Positions 34,344-43,655 of a stretch of DNA of 48,178 nucleotides are shown piece by piece; the first letter of the stretch is position 1, and every line of letters starts with the position of its first letter. The notes under the pieces were generated by a model, which was given only the letters and a program-made list of their open reading frames with translations, was not told where the DNA came from and ran no database searches. Both the position numbers and the translations under genes were made by a program. The stretch is from Bacteroidota bacterium (GTDB lineage: Bacteria; Bacteroidota; Bacteroidia; Bacteroidales; DYOH01). The stretch is taken from contig JAIFMY010000042.1 in the NCBI GenBank assembly GCA_020048155.1, forward strand, positions 1-48,178. The letters are read 5' to 3'.

Positions 34344-36374
34344 TTACCTGAATTTGAGCAATACACCCTCGACCAGAATGAGAAGCAATGCTAAAAATAT
34401 GGTATAAAACCACAAAGGCGTTTCTGTTTGAATTGGAGTATTGTTGCCAAACTGATTGGTGATTGTATTGAGATTACTCAGGTTCATCCCTTCAAAATAG
34501 GCCAATATTTCAGATTCTTCTATGTTCTGAATATTCGATTCGCTTCTCGGATAGTTTATCGAAAAATTATTCAGATTTAAACCTGCATCAGCAATTTGGT
34601 AGTTTCCGGCCGTCAGCCATTTGCCCTCTACCATAAACTGTGAACTGCCTTGATTGTTATTTTGGATAGGAACTTCAAAGGTGTTTTCCCCGTTTTCTGG
34701 TATTATAGTAGCGTTATTCTTCTCATTGTCAGATTTGTATTCGGCTACTTCAACCCCCATCATATCTGCTATGGTATAGTAGGTAGGCAATTCGGAACCC
34801 GACTGATTTGCAATTTGGAAAAAAGTAGGTGCAAAAAGTGGATGCGTGGCAAAATTACTGATTTTAGGATTGAGTGAAGTTGCCAGAAAATAAAACCTGC
34901 CCATTCCCAAACTGGTTTGTATAAGTACGGGGTATTCTTCGAGTGTAAGAAGCAGATTCTCGGTTTTCGGATTTTGATTGTCTAATAAAAGCAGTTTATT
35001 GAAAACTGGAAGATTCAGGTTCGATTGTTCTTTCTGGAAAACATCTTTATACAATCTCGAATTGTAATTTATTTGGTTTACAGCATTTTGTGCAGTATCC
35101 AGGGTTTGTATGTGAATTTGAAATGCTGTGTTTAACCAATTGTTGAGTGCTGAAGCCTGTGAGCCCAAATCCGGCAGTTGAATGATGTTACCGCCTTGTT
35201 TCAAATACTGGCTCAATTCCTCAATCTGAGTTTCGTTGGCTATTTCAATTTCGTTGATTATAAGTAAATTATAACCATTAATATTGCCCAATGAACCCAA
35301 TTTTTGTTGTTCCGATTCAAGATTCATAAATCCATCTTCGGTATTGTACAACGCCCGTATATATTTGGAAGGCTGATTTTTCCATATCTCTTTTATCATA
35401 ATACCATATGGGACATAAATACTGAAATAAAGACGATTATCAAAAGGCATATCTTCGTCGTCTATTTCTATATAGCCGCTCGTACTGGCTGAACGAGTAT
35501 TGGGAAATTCGAAAGTTGCATTTGCAGAGCTTTTACCTTGCACATCTACAAGCTGAGTAGAAACCAAAGAGTCTTTGAGGAACATTCTTACAGTAACCGA
35601 TTGAGGATTCTCTGACCAATTGTGAATGATAGAATTGAGTTTTTCCTTTTTATTCAGAAAATGGACAGGCTCTTCAAACCATGCTGTATCTACCGACAAG
35701 TTTCCTATATATTCGGGCTTCATATGCACAATATTCAGGTTGAACGTACTGTCTGAAATCTCGCTAGGACGATCGGTTTTAATACTCTGAAAATCACTTA
35801 TATATATTAATCTTGAATTGTAGTTGCCATACAATTTGTGTATTTGGCTGGCTCTGTTGAGTACCTGTACTGTGGAACGCGAGAAACTGCTGAATCTGAT
35901 GGCAGACAGTTTTTCAAGTATTTGTTCTTTGCTTAAAATGTATTCGTCCGAAGCTACAAAATCATTAGTAATAAGAATGTAAGCGGCATTTGAGTGGCTA
36001 TTGTCCACAAAATTTTTGGCCTTTTCAGTAGCTTCATGCAGGAGAGTGTATTTGTTGTGGGTTATTTCCATGCTCAGCGAGTTATCTATGTACAAGATAT
36101 TGAGCACAGGCAATGCTTTATTTTCGGCAATTCCCCTGTTTATGTAAGGGTAAGCAAAAGCCAGAACCAATGAAACAATGAATAAAATACGAAGCAACAA
36201 AATGAGAAAATGTAAGATTCTGTTTACATTTTTGTTGCTTTTTTTAAGGTTATTGAGAAATTGTGTATTGCTGAAATAAATGGTTTTCAGCGATCTGAAA
36301 TTCAGGAAATGTATGAGTATGGGAATAGCTATGGCCAGTGCAGCCACTAAAAACAAAGGATACAGGAAACTCAT
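34344..36374 (-). CDS. BatA-like VWA membrane protein
   Basis: A 676-residue membrane protein. The N-terminus (FLYPLFLVAALAIAIPILIHFLNFR, then a second helix at ~55-75) is the two-helix BatA domain of Bacteroidota aerotolerance-like proteins. It is followed by a von Willebrand A-like domain with the metal-site motif DNSLS (in LYIDNSLSMEI). The remaining ~450 residues are a large extracytoplasmic region containing a glutamine-amidotransferase-like helix-strand segment near YNLLIINEIE, and a last C-terminal helix (WFYTIFLALLLILVEGVLL) closes the protein. Other bat genes and a MoxR ATPase are not in the window. It is three bases behind an unknown gene on the same strand. The role is probably envelope-related. 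Confidence 0.88.
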   Translation of the reverse strand: MSFLYPLFLVAALAIAIPILIHFLNFRSLKTIYFSNTQFLNNLKKSNKNVNRILHFLILLLRILFIVSLVLAFAYPYINRGIAENKALPVLNILYIDNSLSMEITHNKYTLLHEATEKAKNFVDNSHSNAAYILITNDFVASDEYILSKEQILEKLSAIRFSSFSRSTVQVLNRASQIHKLYGNYNSRLIYISDFQSIKTDRPSEISDSTFNLNIVHMKPEYIGNLSVDTAWFEEPVHFLNKKEKLNSIIHNWSENPQSVTVRMFLKDSLVSTQLVDVQGKSSANATFEFPNTRSASTSGYIEIDDEDMPFDNRLYFSIYVPYGIMIKEIWKNQPSKYIRALYNTEDGFMNLESEQQKLGSLGNINGYNLLIINEIEIANETQIEELSQYLKQGGNIIQLPDLGSQASALNNWLNTAFQIHIQTLDTAQNAVNQINYNSRLYKDVFQKEQSNLNLPVFNKLLLLDNQNPKTENLLLTLEEYPVLIQTSLGMGRFYFLATSLNPKISNFATHPLFAPTFFQIANQSGSELPTYYTIADMMGVEVAEYKSDNEKNNATIIPENGENTFEVPIQNNNQGSSQFMVEGKWLTAGNYQIADAGLNLNNFSINYPRSESNIQNIEESEILAYFEGMNLSNLNTITNQFGNNTPIQTETPLWFYTIFLALLLILVEGVLLKFR

Positions 36375-36377
36375 GCG

Positions 36378-37007
36378 TTAGATTACAGGTTTGTTATAAT
36401 ACAAATTCCTGTCCTCGCCATAAGTTTGATTCGTTTTCTTAGCAGCCAGTTCCAAAATAGTCAGTTCCCACGGGTATGCACCTTTAAGTACATGTTCAAA
36501 AAGATTATCCGGATTTTTATATATTTCATAATACACATCGTGCAACTTGTCGATAGATTCGCGCAAAAATGCCTGAATATGATCAAATGACTCAAATTCA
36601 GAAATGGCTCTGTATCGGGCAAATTCACTTCCAAGTCCGCCTCGGTCAGAGGTATATACACTTTCTGGTTTGTTTATCCAATTTTTGAGGTTTTCTTTAA
36701 AAAAGTCTCTGTACTGCAATCGCAATTCCGGATTTTTACCATTGGTACGCACGAGTACATTCATACCTACATGGCTATAACCTTCGCTTTCAGCCTGTTT
36801 GAAATAACCAATATTGTATCCGAACAGGTAGGTCAATTCATCACGAACGAAAGCCAAACCATGAAAATGCCATGTGGGCGCAACTCTTTGGTGCGTCCAC
36901 TGTCCTAGTTTTTCTATAAAATAGGGCTTTATTAGTCGAAATAATTCCTTGTTTACTTCTTTGCTAAGTCCCAGATTTTCAGGAATTTTGGATGATTCGC
37001 TATGCAT
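36378..37007 (-). CDS. Uncharacterised 209-residue cytoplasmic protein
   Basis: I do not recognise the family. The protein is soluble and mixed alpha/beta, rich in aromatic residues (WTHQRVAPTWHFHGL, YLFGYNIGYFKQAE, WINKPESVYTSDRGGLG), with no signal peptide and no membrane helix. It precedes the BatA-like VWA gene by three bases, so the two are almost certainly co-transcribed. A promoter (minus-strand TACTTTTG at 37040-37047) lies 32 bp upstream of its start, making it the first gene of a three-gene unit with the VWA and DUF5684 proteins. Confidence 0.75.
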   Translation of the reverse strand: MHSESSKIPENLGLSKEVNKELFRLIKPYFIEKLGQWTHQRVAPTWHFHGLAFVRDELTYLFGYNIGYFKQAESEGYSHVGMNVLVRTNGKNPELRLQYRDFFKENLKNWINKPESVYTSDRGGLGSEFARYRAISEFESFDHIQAFLRESIDKLHDVYYEIYKNPDNLFEHVLKGAYPWELTILELAAKKTNQTYGEDRNLYYNKPVI

Positions 37008-37039
37008 AAACTAAACGTGGTAAACTAAATTGTTCGTTC

Positions 37040-37072
37040 CAAAAGTATAAAAAATAATTGAAATAATTGCAA
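37040..37072 (-). promoter_or_regulatory. Candidate promoter for the VWA operon
   Basis: Minus-strand TACTTTTG (37040-37047) is a full match to TAnnTTTG. TTG at 37070-37072 lies 22 bp upstream. Confidence 0.55.
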
Positions 37073-37104
37073 TTGTTTATAGGCATATTTAATGAAAAGT
37101 GCTA

Positions 37105-39531
37105 CTAAAATGAAATCTGAAGTCTTAGGTTGAACAATCTTCCAGTAAGCCTGTTGGGAATGGCAAATTGCATGGTATTGTATTCGATGCCCGAAGCAGT
37201 TTGGTTTGGCACTATACGAACCCATTGGTAGGATGCTGTATTGAGTATGTCGAGCAGATTGAGTACCTCAAACCACAGATATACACCCTGATTATGAGAT
37301 TTACGAATGATCTGCAATTTATTTTCGAGGAAACCAATGCGTGAGTTTATACCCAAATCTACCCGCCTGTATGGTATGGTTCTGAAAATGGGACCTGTTT
37401 CTATTTCATTGGGTGCGCTTATAGGGACACCTGTTCCGTAGGTCATATTTACAAAAAATCGCATTTTGTCCATACCGGGGAAATAATCCTGAAAATATAT
37501 ATTCACCAGGAAAAGTTGGTCATTGGGGCGAAAGCGCCATGTATCTTTTACACCGTGAACTTGCTCGCGTGAGCGCATGAGCGAAAATCCTAACCACGAT
37601 TCGGCATCTGGCACAAATTCGCCATTTACTTTTACATCTATACCTGCGGTATAACCGTTGGCTTGCCATTGGGGGAAGTAACTTATTTTTATATTATCGG
37701 CCTGGTATGGAATGATTTGCTTCAGCCATTTGTAGTAAAGTTCTGCCGTTGCTTTGAACGGGCGATTCCAGATATTGAAATTTATATCGGTTCCGGCCAT
37801 TATTTGCCATGAGTCTTGTATTGCAATATCGCTCAGGTTCATATTACCCGCATTTGTAAACTCTTTAAATTCTGGGAACTGCAAATAGTTTCCGCCACTT
37901 ATTCGGTAAAGTATATCTAACTCTTTGGCTGGTTGGTAAGAAATATTGAAACGCGGACTAAAATATGTTTTCCCGTTGAGCGTGAAATGGTTGAATCGGC
38001 CGCCGGCGTTTAAACTTACTTTTCCGTGCTGCGAATTGAGAAATCTGGTATACACGGTATACGCCGTAAGTATGGAATTCTGAATTGTGATGTTTCCATT
38101 GTACGCATGCCACAATTCAAAATCGGTGGTAGTATATGGTAAACTATATCCGGTAGAGTCCAGAAGTGTCCATTGAGCTAGCTGGCTCTCAAATTGTTGA
38201 TTCACAATACCCAGCCCAGCCTGAAGTCTGCTGTTGTACGAAAGAAACTCATAAGTCAGGTTCGATTGTATTCTGCTGGAAAGAAGATAATTGCGCGCAT
38301 GTTCGAGCGTACTTCCTATGCCAATATTGAGCAAACTATCGCCATATTCGGGAGAGTCGAGCTGCTTGTTCAACTCATTGAGCCAATACTGCGCCAAAAT
38401 GTCGAATGTTTCGCTTTCATTGGCTCGGTAATACGAAGTACCGAGGCTAAAAGTTGAATTTTCTACAGGTTTGTACGTATATATGAGTGCCGAAAGGGTA
38501 GTTGTGTATAAATCATCTTCTTTACCATCGAAATACGTCGATATTTTGAGCGGTTGGCTTGCTGTTCCAAATTCGGTTTGTCGGTTGGTAGGTATGAAAA
38601 CATATCTGTTGCGTGCTGCGTAGGTGAAAAAATCGAAATTGCTTTTGCTGGAAAGTTGGTGGTGATAAAATATTTGTGCATCCATGAAGTTTGGCTGGTA
38701 TTCGCCATTCGTTTCCAAAGAACCGAGCAAGTATTTGCTTTGCTTGTATCGCAAACCAGCAAGTAAGTAGTTGTTTTTACCAACGGGGCTCATAGCTGAT
38801 ACACCTGCCCCAAGCAGTCCACCATATGCATTTCCAGCAAATTCGCTCGGCTTTTTGTACTCAATACTCAGTACCGACGAGATTTTATCGCCATAGGAAG
38901 CATCGAAACCACCTGCTGAAAAACTTACCAACCCGGTGAGGTCGGGGTTTATAATGCTCAAGCCTTCCTGCTGGCCGGAGCGAATAAGAATAGATTTTGG
39001 AATTTCAATGCCATGAATATACACTAGATTCTCATCGTAATTTCCGCCACGCACCGAGTACTGGCTGCTCAGCTCGCCGGCAGAACTTACACCGGGCAAA
39101 GTTTTTATCAATCCTTCTATTCCCCCTGAAATGGCGCCCGGCAGTGTAGATGCAATTTTGGGCGAAAGATTCACAACTGGCAAGTGTCTGTCCTTTTCAT
39201 ATCTTACTCGTATTTCATTCAATTCTTTATCAGACACATACATAGTTATGCGCACAAAAGAAGTATCATTAGCATCAAATTTTTTTTGTACAGATGAGTA
39301 CCCCAATAGAGTAAAATATATGCTAGCTTGGGTGGTGTCAGGCAGAACCAATTCGAAGCGACCGTACACATCGGAAGATGTGAAGTAAGAACTAGCAGGA
39401 ATACCGATTTTAACATACTCGAGCGGCGCCCCCATGGGATCGATTACCGTGCCATGTATACGGTAATTTTGAGCCTGTATGTGTAAAGAAATGGCTGACA
39501 ATATTGCCAGCCACAACAAACGAATCTTCAT
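37105..39531 (-). CDS. TonB-dependent outer-membrane receptor with carboxypeptidase-like N-terminal domain
   Basis: An 808-residue outer-membrane protein. A signal peptide (cut near IQAQ, residues ~18-21) is followed by a carboxypeptidase-regulatory-like domain (~23-105, IHGTVIDPMGAPLEYVKIG). A plug domain comes next (~130-235, with TLPGVSSAGELSSQYSVRGGNYDENLVYIHG and GGFDASYGDK), then a beta-barrel up to the C-terminal phenylalanine (LRLQISF). It starts nine bases after a TlpA-like thioredoxin gene on the same strand. No SusD-like lipoprotein is adjacent, so this is not a classical glycan-utilisation pair. The transported ligand is unknown; iron complexes and vitamins are typical for lone receptors. 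Confidence 0.93.
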   Translation of the reverse strand: MKIRLLWLAILSAISLHIQAQNYRIHGTVIDPMGAPLEYVKIGIPASSYFTSSDVYGRFELVLPDTTQASIYFTLLGYSSVQKKFDANDTSFVRITMYVSDKELNEIRVRYEKDRHLPVVNLSPKIASTLPGAISGGIEGLIKTLPGVSSAGELSSQYSVRGGNYDENLVYIHGIEIPKSILIRSGQQEGLSIINPDLTGLVSFSAGGFDASYGDKISSVLSIEYKKPSEFAGNAYGGLLGAGVSAMSPVGKNNYLLAGLRYKQSKYLLGSLETNGEYQPNFMDAQIFYHHQLSSKSNFDFFTYAARNRYVFIPTNRQTEFGTASQPLKISTYFDGKEDDLYTTTLSALIYTYKPVENSTFSLGTSYYRANESETFDILAQYWLNELNKQLDSPEYGDSLLNIGIGSTLEHARNYLLSSRIQSNLTYEFLSYNSRLQAGLGIVNQQFESQLAQWTLLDSTGYSLPYTTTDFELWHAYNGNITIQNSILTAYTVYTRFLNSQHGKVSLNAGGRFNHFTLNGKTYFSPRFNISYQPAKELDILYRISGGNYLQFPEFKEFTNAGNMNLSDIAIQDSWQIMAGTDINFNIWNRPFKATAELYYKWLKQIIPYQADNIKISYFPQWQANGYTAGIDVKVNGEFVPDAESWLGFSLMRSREQVHGVKDTWRFRPNDQLFLVNIYFQDYFPGMDKMRFFVNMTYGTGVPISAPNEIETGPIFRTIPYRRVDLGINSRIGFLENKLQIIRKSHNQGVYLWFEVLNLLDILNTASYQWVRIVPNQTASGIEYNTMQFAIPNRLTGRLFNLRLQISF

Positions 39532-39540
39532 TCAGAATAG

Positions 39541-40647
39541 TTATTTAGCAAATATTTCGGCCAATTTGGCTTCAAGCTTTTCTCCACGCAGATTTTTTGC
39601 AATAATTACCCCATTCGGGTCAATGAGCACGGTGAAAGGAATACCTTGAATACCGTATAATGCAACTGCATCACTTTCCCAGTATTTCAAATCGCTCACA
39701 TGGGGCCATGCGCCTAGTTGGTCGGCTTGAATGGCCTGCAACCAGTCTTCCTTTTCTTTGTCGAGCGAAACTGAAAAAAGAGTAAACCCCTTGTCTTTAT
39801 ATGTATTGTACATTCTTACCATATTGGGACTTTCCATGCGGCAAGGGCGGCACCATGCAGCCCAAAAATCTATCAATACATATTTACCTCTGGTACTTGA
39901 AAGAAGCAGAATATTTCCGCTGGTATCCGGGAAAGCTATTTCTGGGGCTACCGCACCTACTGCAAGTTTGCCAGCCAAGGAAACCTGGTTTGCAAATTCT
40001 GTAACATACTGGTTAGTCGGGTAGTTTTTGCGCAAGTCCTCAGAAACTTTTTTGAACAAGGTATAGTTTTCATCCATATCTAGTTTGTCTACAAAAAACA
40101 TAACTGTAAGTTTGCCGGCATTGTTTTGTATGAGGTTTTTTAGAAAGTCTATCTTTTTCTCTTCCAGAGCAGTATATTCTTCAAGCAATTTTTGAGTGGT
40201 CGCTTCGTCTTCACTATAATAACTTTCAGAGTATACGGCATCCAGGCTATCTTGCTTCGATTCGTAAAAGTTGAGTGTGCGCAACGAAGCGTAAAACAAT
40301 TCTGTTTGCTCTGAACCTGTAATTTTGGGCTCAAAGAATTTGTCGATATTGATTTCAATGGTTATATTCTGATTCGGGTCAAGAATAAGAATAAGATAGT
40401 TAGATTCGTCGAGTTGCAATTTATAAAAGTCACTTTCAAGCACATTGGCTTTAATGTTAAACTCATTCTTTTTGTTCAGCTCTGAGGTACCAATTACTTT
40501 GTTGGCTATCATGTCTACCAACTCTATTTTGGTGAAAGCTGTGTTGTTAAGCAATTTACCTTTAATTTGATTTACAGCGCTCACCTGATTTGTAAAGAAA
40601 ACCAAGATAACGAGCGGCAATGCTATTTTTATAAAAAATTTTAACAT
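39541..40647 (-). CDS. Secreted TlpA-like thioredoxin with DUF4369 domain
   Basis: A 368-residue exported protein. The signal peptide (ending near QVSA, 21-24) is followed by a DUF4369-like beta domain (~26-115), a helical linker (~120-225), and a thioredoxin-like domain (~230-368). That domain has the redox pair Cys266/Cys269 in WAAWCRPCRMESP and the cis-proline in GIPFTVLID. It probably reduces or resolves disulfides in the periplasm. It is the first gene of an operon with the TonB receptor nine bases downstream. Confidence 0.92.
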   Translation of the reverse strand: MLKFFIKIALPLVILVFFTNQVSAVNQIKGKLLNNTAFTKIELVDMIANKVIGTSELNKKNEFNIKANVLESDFYKLQLDESNYLILILDPNQNITIEINIDKFFEPKITGSEQTELFYASLRTLNFYESKQDSLDAVYSESYYSEDEATTQKLLEEYTALEEKKIDFLKNLIQNNAGKLTVMFFVDKLDMDENYTLFKKVSEDLRKNYPTNQYVTEFANQVSLAGKLAVGAVAPEIAFPDTSGNILLLSSTRGKYVLIDFWAAWCRPCRMESPNMVRMYNTYKDKGFTLFSVSLDKEKEDWLQAIQADQLGAWPHVSDLKYWESDAVALYGIQGIPFTVLIDPNGVIIAKNLRGEKLEAKLAEIFAK

Positions 40648-40919
40648 GAGAAAAAGTTTAAAATGTATGATTTATGGATAAAAAATTCAAGTAATTTCGC
40701 ACATTATAAGTCTTATTCAGTGTAAAATAGATCTTGTAATGTGGTCATAAAAGTAAATAAAATATGTGTTGACAAAATATAAAAACGCTTAAACTTCAAA
40801 ATTTGTATCTCACATTTTAACCCAAACCAATAGAGTAAGTTAAAAAAAGTGATTTATATGAAATCATGTGTTAAAAAAGTACTCAAATTCAAATCCATAC
40901 CCATTTACACAAAATTAGA

Positions 40920-40951
40920 TTTGAAATTATGGGTAAATGAAATTATTTTTG
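40920..40951 (+). promoter_or_regulatory. Bacteroidota-type promoter for the lipoprotein/Wzz-like operon
   Basis: TTTG at 40920-40923, a 20-bp spacer and TATTTTTG at 40944-40951 match the consensus exactly. It decides the start of the following gene, because a longer frame at 40937 would begin inside it. The rest of the 331-bp intergenic stretch (40648-40978) shows nothing else I can name. Confidence 0.7.
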
Positions 40952-40978
40952 CATGGCTTTCAAAAAACAAATTCATCT

Positions 40979-41785
40979 ATGATACGAGTTTTAGTAGTTG
41001 TACTATTTGCTGCCATTCTGAGTTGCAACAATCAGCCAGCAGGAAACACCGGTAATGAGTTTGAAAAGGATTCGATGCAATCTGAAACCTCTTCACCAGT
41101 TTTTCTCATCCCATCGCCTGCCGAAACATTTCAACTTCTGATGAATGAAAAAATGCAAATGAAACCCATTGCAGGCAATAGTCCCGATAATGTAAACAAG
41201 TATCAGACAGTTTTTTCTAGGGCTGCGAATCTGGGAATATACTCAACAGATGCCACATATGCAGTGCTATCCGGACAAAACAACCAAATAGGAGGTTACT
41301 TCAAGACCATCAAAATATTGCTCGAACAACTAAACCTAACACATTCGCTCGACCAGACTACCCTAGATAAACTGGAGCAAAATATGAATGCAACAGATTC
41401 ATTGTATGCCATGTCATTGGTGTTGTATGAAAAAATGAATACAGAGCTCGATAACGAAACTGGCCGACCTTTGCAAATAATGCTTATGTACGGCGGATGG
41501 ATAGAAGGTATGTACCTGACTACTCAATTGATAGAAAAATACGACTCAAAAAATCCATTGGCACTGCGTGTGTCAGAGCAAGATTTGGTATTAGACAATT
41601 TACTGGGTGCCATAGAAACTGTGCCGCAAGATGCAGAAACGGAGCTGATCGCTGCAAACATTGTGGAACTAAACAGCATATTGCAAACCCGATATGAGCA
41701 AGCCAATGCAATGCTCACCCCCGACAAATACGCAGAGTTTAAAACGAAAGTGAAAGAATTACGCAATAATATAGTGAATAATTGA
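40979..41785 (+). CDS. Uncharacterised lipoprotein
   Basis: A 268-residue protein starting MIRVLVVVLFAAILSCNN, a lipoprotein signal with Cys16 as the lipidated residue. A Ser/Thr/Pro-rich linker (~20-45) and an all-helical domain follow, with a conserved-looking YGGWIEGMYLTTQLIEKY. It has no named family that I can recognise. The start at 40979 was chosen because a promoter lies just upstream. It is followed within two bases by a secreted protein gene and heads a four-gene unit that ends in a Wzz-like protein. Confidence 0.8.
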   Translation: MIRVLVVVLFAAILSCNNQPAGNTGNEFEKDSMQSETSSPVFLIPSPAETFQLLMNEKMQMKPIAGNSPDNVNKYQTVFSRAANLGIYSTDATYAVLSGQNNQIGGYFKTIKILLEQLNLTHSLDQTTLDKLEQNMNATDSLYAMSLVLYEKMNTELDNETGRPLQIMLMYGGWIEGMYLTTQLIEKYDSKNPLALRVSEQDLVLDNLLGAIETVPQDAETELIAANIVELNSILQTRYEQANAMLTPDKYAEFKTKVKELRNNIVNN

Positions 41786-41787
41786 AT

Positions 41788-42288
41788 ATGAATGTTCAGC
41801 GATTGATTTTCGTTTTAGGTTTAATTTATTTTTCAGTACAATCGGTTTCCGCACAAAACAAGTGCGCAGCTCAAAGCTTATGCACAGCTGATTTTCTCGA
41901 TGGCTACGATTTTAAAAGCCAATCACGGTACCTTGCGATGAAGCCAGGCGACTCTTCTGTAACCAATATAGTACTGTATGCAAACCAGAACTACCGTGTA
42001 CTGGTGTGCAATGAAGATAGCGAAAATCCTGCACTTTTTAAGATACAAGCCAAAACAAAGCGCCCCGAGAGGCAAGTAAAACTCATAAGCGGCAACGATA
42101 CCATTTGGGAAGTTAAGTACTACATAGAAACCAATGAAGTATTTCATTCAGCCGGCAATTCTATTGACGTGTACGATATTTCCCCACGCAAAACAGCACA
42201 ATACACAGTAATAGTTTATCGTCCGCGTACTAAAAAACAAGTAGCAGACTGTGTAAATATATTAGTAGGAAGAGAATTAAGTAACTAA
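41788..42288 (+). CDS. Small secreted protein, uncharacterised
   Basis: A 166-residue protein with a signal peptide (MNVQRLIFVLGLIYFSVQSVSAQ) and an extracytoplasmic beta-rich body containing four cysteines (KCAAQSLCT near the N-terminus, VCNEDS, ADCVN). I do not recognise the family. The frame could begin at the TTG at 41782, but the ATG at 41788 is the natural start, two bases after the lipoprotein stop. It belongs to the same operon as the lipoprotein and the Wzz-like gene. Confidence 0.8.
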   Translation: MNVQRLIFVLGLIYFSVQSVSAQNKCAAQSLCTADFLDGYDFKSQSRYLAMKPGDSSVTNIVLYANQNYRVLVCNEDSENPALFKIQAKTKRPERQVKLISGNDTIWEVKYYIETNEVFHSAGNSIDVYDISPRKTAQYTVIVYRPRTKKQVADCVNILVGRELSN

Positions 42289-42302
42289 ACGATTCAGATA
42301 AA

Positions 42303-42647
42303 ATGGAAGAACAAAAAAACGAACAGAACTCAAACAAAGATCTTTATGCAATGCAAGAGATCATGCTGAAGCAGCAATCCTTGTTACTTCAGCAATTTGA
42401 AACCATGTCCAAAATGCAAGAGAAAGCAGAAGAAAAAAAGGATGAAATTGACCTAAGAAGATTGGTACCCGGATTTTTGCGAAGAAAAAAGAAAATATCA
42501 GACAATCAGGGTAATGAAAACTTAGAAGGAGCGTTTTTAACTTTACCAAAAATATTGCAAAGGGTACGAAAACTGGATTTTTCACAGTTATTCGCCAAAC
42601 TTTCAATTATCTGGGTAATAAATATATTGAGAGTATTGGTAAAATGA
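42303..42647 (+). CDS. Small helical protein upstream of the Wzz-like gene
   Basis: A 114-residue protein with a charged N-terminal coiled coil (QEIMLKQQSLLLQQFETMSKMQ) and a basic segment (LRRLVPGFLRRKKK). One moderately hydrophobic C-terminal helix (LFAKLSIIWVINILRVLVK) may touch the membrane. No family recognised. It overlaps the following gene by four bases (ATGA), which implies translational coupling. Confidence 0.75.
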   Translation: MEEQKNEQNSNKDLYAMQEIMLKQQSLLLQQFETMSKMQEKAEEKKDEIDLRRLVPGFLRRKKKISDNQGNENLEGAFLTLPKILQRVRKLDFSQLFAKLSIIWVINILRVLVK

Positions 42648-43519
42648 AAACTCTCATTTGGGTTTTTGTAATTTTAGGATTTGGGTATGGGATTTATAAG
42701 TTCATGACTGATGATAAATTATATAGAAGCTCTATGTTAATTGACTCAGGAGCCATTGAAATGACTTTTTACGAAGCTTTGATAAATAGTTTAAATAAGC
42801 TTGCAGGTTCACAGAGTTATAATGAACTCGCCAGAAAACTGAATATTACCCCTTTGCAAGCAGAACAAGTAGTAAAACTGGAATGGAAAGAATTTGATTA
42901 TTATCTGGATGTTATAAAAGAAGAAACAGACAGTACAGATGCTGAAATGAAAACCATTTTCTTCACCATTAGTGCTACGGTAAAAGATAACAGCATACTA
43001 CCTGTAATTCAGGACAGGCTTTTTGTATACATGTCGCAAAATATTTTTGCGGCTAACTCTAAGGAAATTAAAAAAGCAGTTCTTTCTGAGTCAATCATTA
43101 AATTAGAAAGCGAGCTCAATGTATTAGATTCGTTGAAGATGGCAGTTGTAGATCGAATAGGAGCTAAGAATAATGATCAGTATTTTGTTAAAGAAGCGAA
43201 TCTAGGTACTCCCGGAGGTATAATATTAAGTCAAAATCAGGAGCTTGAAGTAGAACCTCTTTTACCTTTTGAAAGAAGTCTGCAATTGCAGCGTGAACAA
43301 ATAAGAATGAAATCGGATGTATTGAAATTGGAAAGTGATTTCAAACTTATCGACGATTTTGCAGCCATCAACAATCCTGTTTATCCCGGTTACAAGACCA
43401 TTCTCTACTGGGCTATCGTAGGTACTATATTGGGCTCCGGTTTGGGTTTCTTAATCTTTCTATTAGCACCTGCCAAAACTAAAATGACAGAAACAGAAAT
43501 ATCAAATTCTGCAGTTTAA
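42644..43519 (+). CDS. Wzz-like two-TM protein (chain-length-determinant type topology)
   Basis: A 291-residue inner-membrane protein with one helix at each end (~4-20, and ~245-270, TILYWAIVGTILGSGLGFLIFLL). Between them is a large periplasmic helical domain starting LYRSSMLIDSGAIEMTFYEALINSLN. Topology and the proline-rich approach to the second helix (NNPVYPGYKT) recall Wzz/chain-length determinants and related co-polymerases. No glycosyltransferase, Wzy or tyrosine-kinase domain is nearby, so a role in polysaccharide export is only suggested. It is the last gene of the unit and precedes a strong terminator. Confidence 0.7.
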   Translation: MKTLIWVFVILGFGYGIYKFMTDDKLYRSSMLIDSGAIEMTFYEALINSLNKLAGSQSYNELARKLNITPLQAEQVVKLEWKEFDYYLDVIKEETDSTDAEMKTIFFTISATVKDNSILPVIQDRLFVYMSQNIFAANSKEIKKAVLSESIIKLESELNVLDSLKMAVVDRIGAKNNDQYFVKEANLGTPGGIILSQNQELEVEPLLPFERSLQLQREQIRMKSDVLKLESDFKLIDDFAAINNPVYPGYKTILYWAIVGTILGSGLGFLIFLLAPAKTKMTETEISNSAV

Positions 43520-43561
43520 TTAATGTTAGATTAAGAATTTAGGACTTTTATATAAATCTGT

Positions 43562-43597
43562 AAACCTTGATATGTTCAGCATATCAAGGTTTTTTTT
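43562..43597 (+). terminator. Intrinsic terminator of the lipoprotein/Wzz-like operon
   Basis: A perfect 13-bp stem (43562-43574 with 43580-43592), a 5-nt loop and a run of eight T ending at 43597. Confidence 0.92.
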
Positions 43598-43603
43598 ATC
43601 TCC

Positions 43604-43638
43604 TTTGTGTGCCAAATGTATTCTTTTTATTAGCTTTG
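43604..43638 (+). promoter_or_regulatory. Candidate promoter for the nucleoside phosphorylase gene
   Basis: TAGCTTTG (43631-43638) is a full TAnnTTTG match. TTTG at 43604-43607 lies 23 bp upstream, slightly wide. The start codon is 17 bp downstream. Confidence 0.55.
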
Positions 43639-43655
43639 ATAGAAAATTTTGAACT

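Noticed and set aside
40849-41055. 68-codon plus-strand frame before the lipoprotein gene
   Set aside because: It crosses the consensus promoter and the lipoprotein start in another frame, and has no protein-like features.
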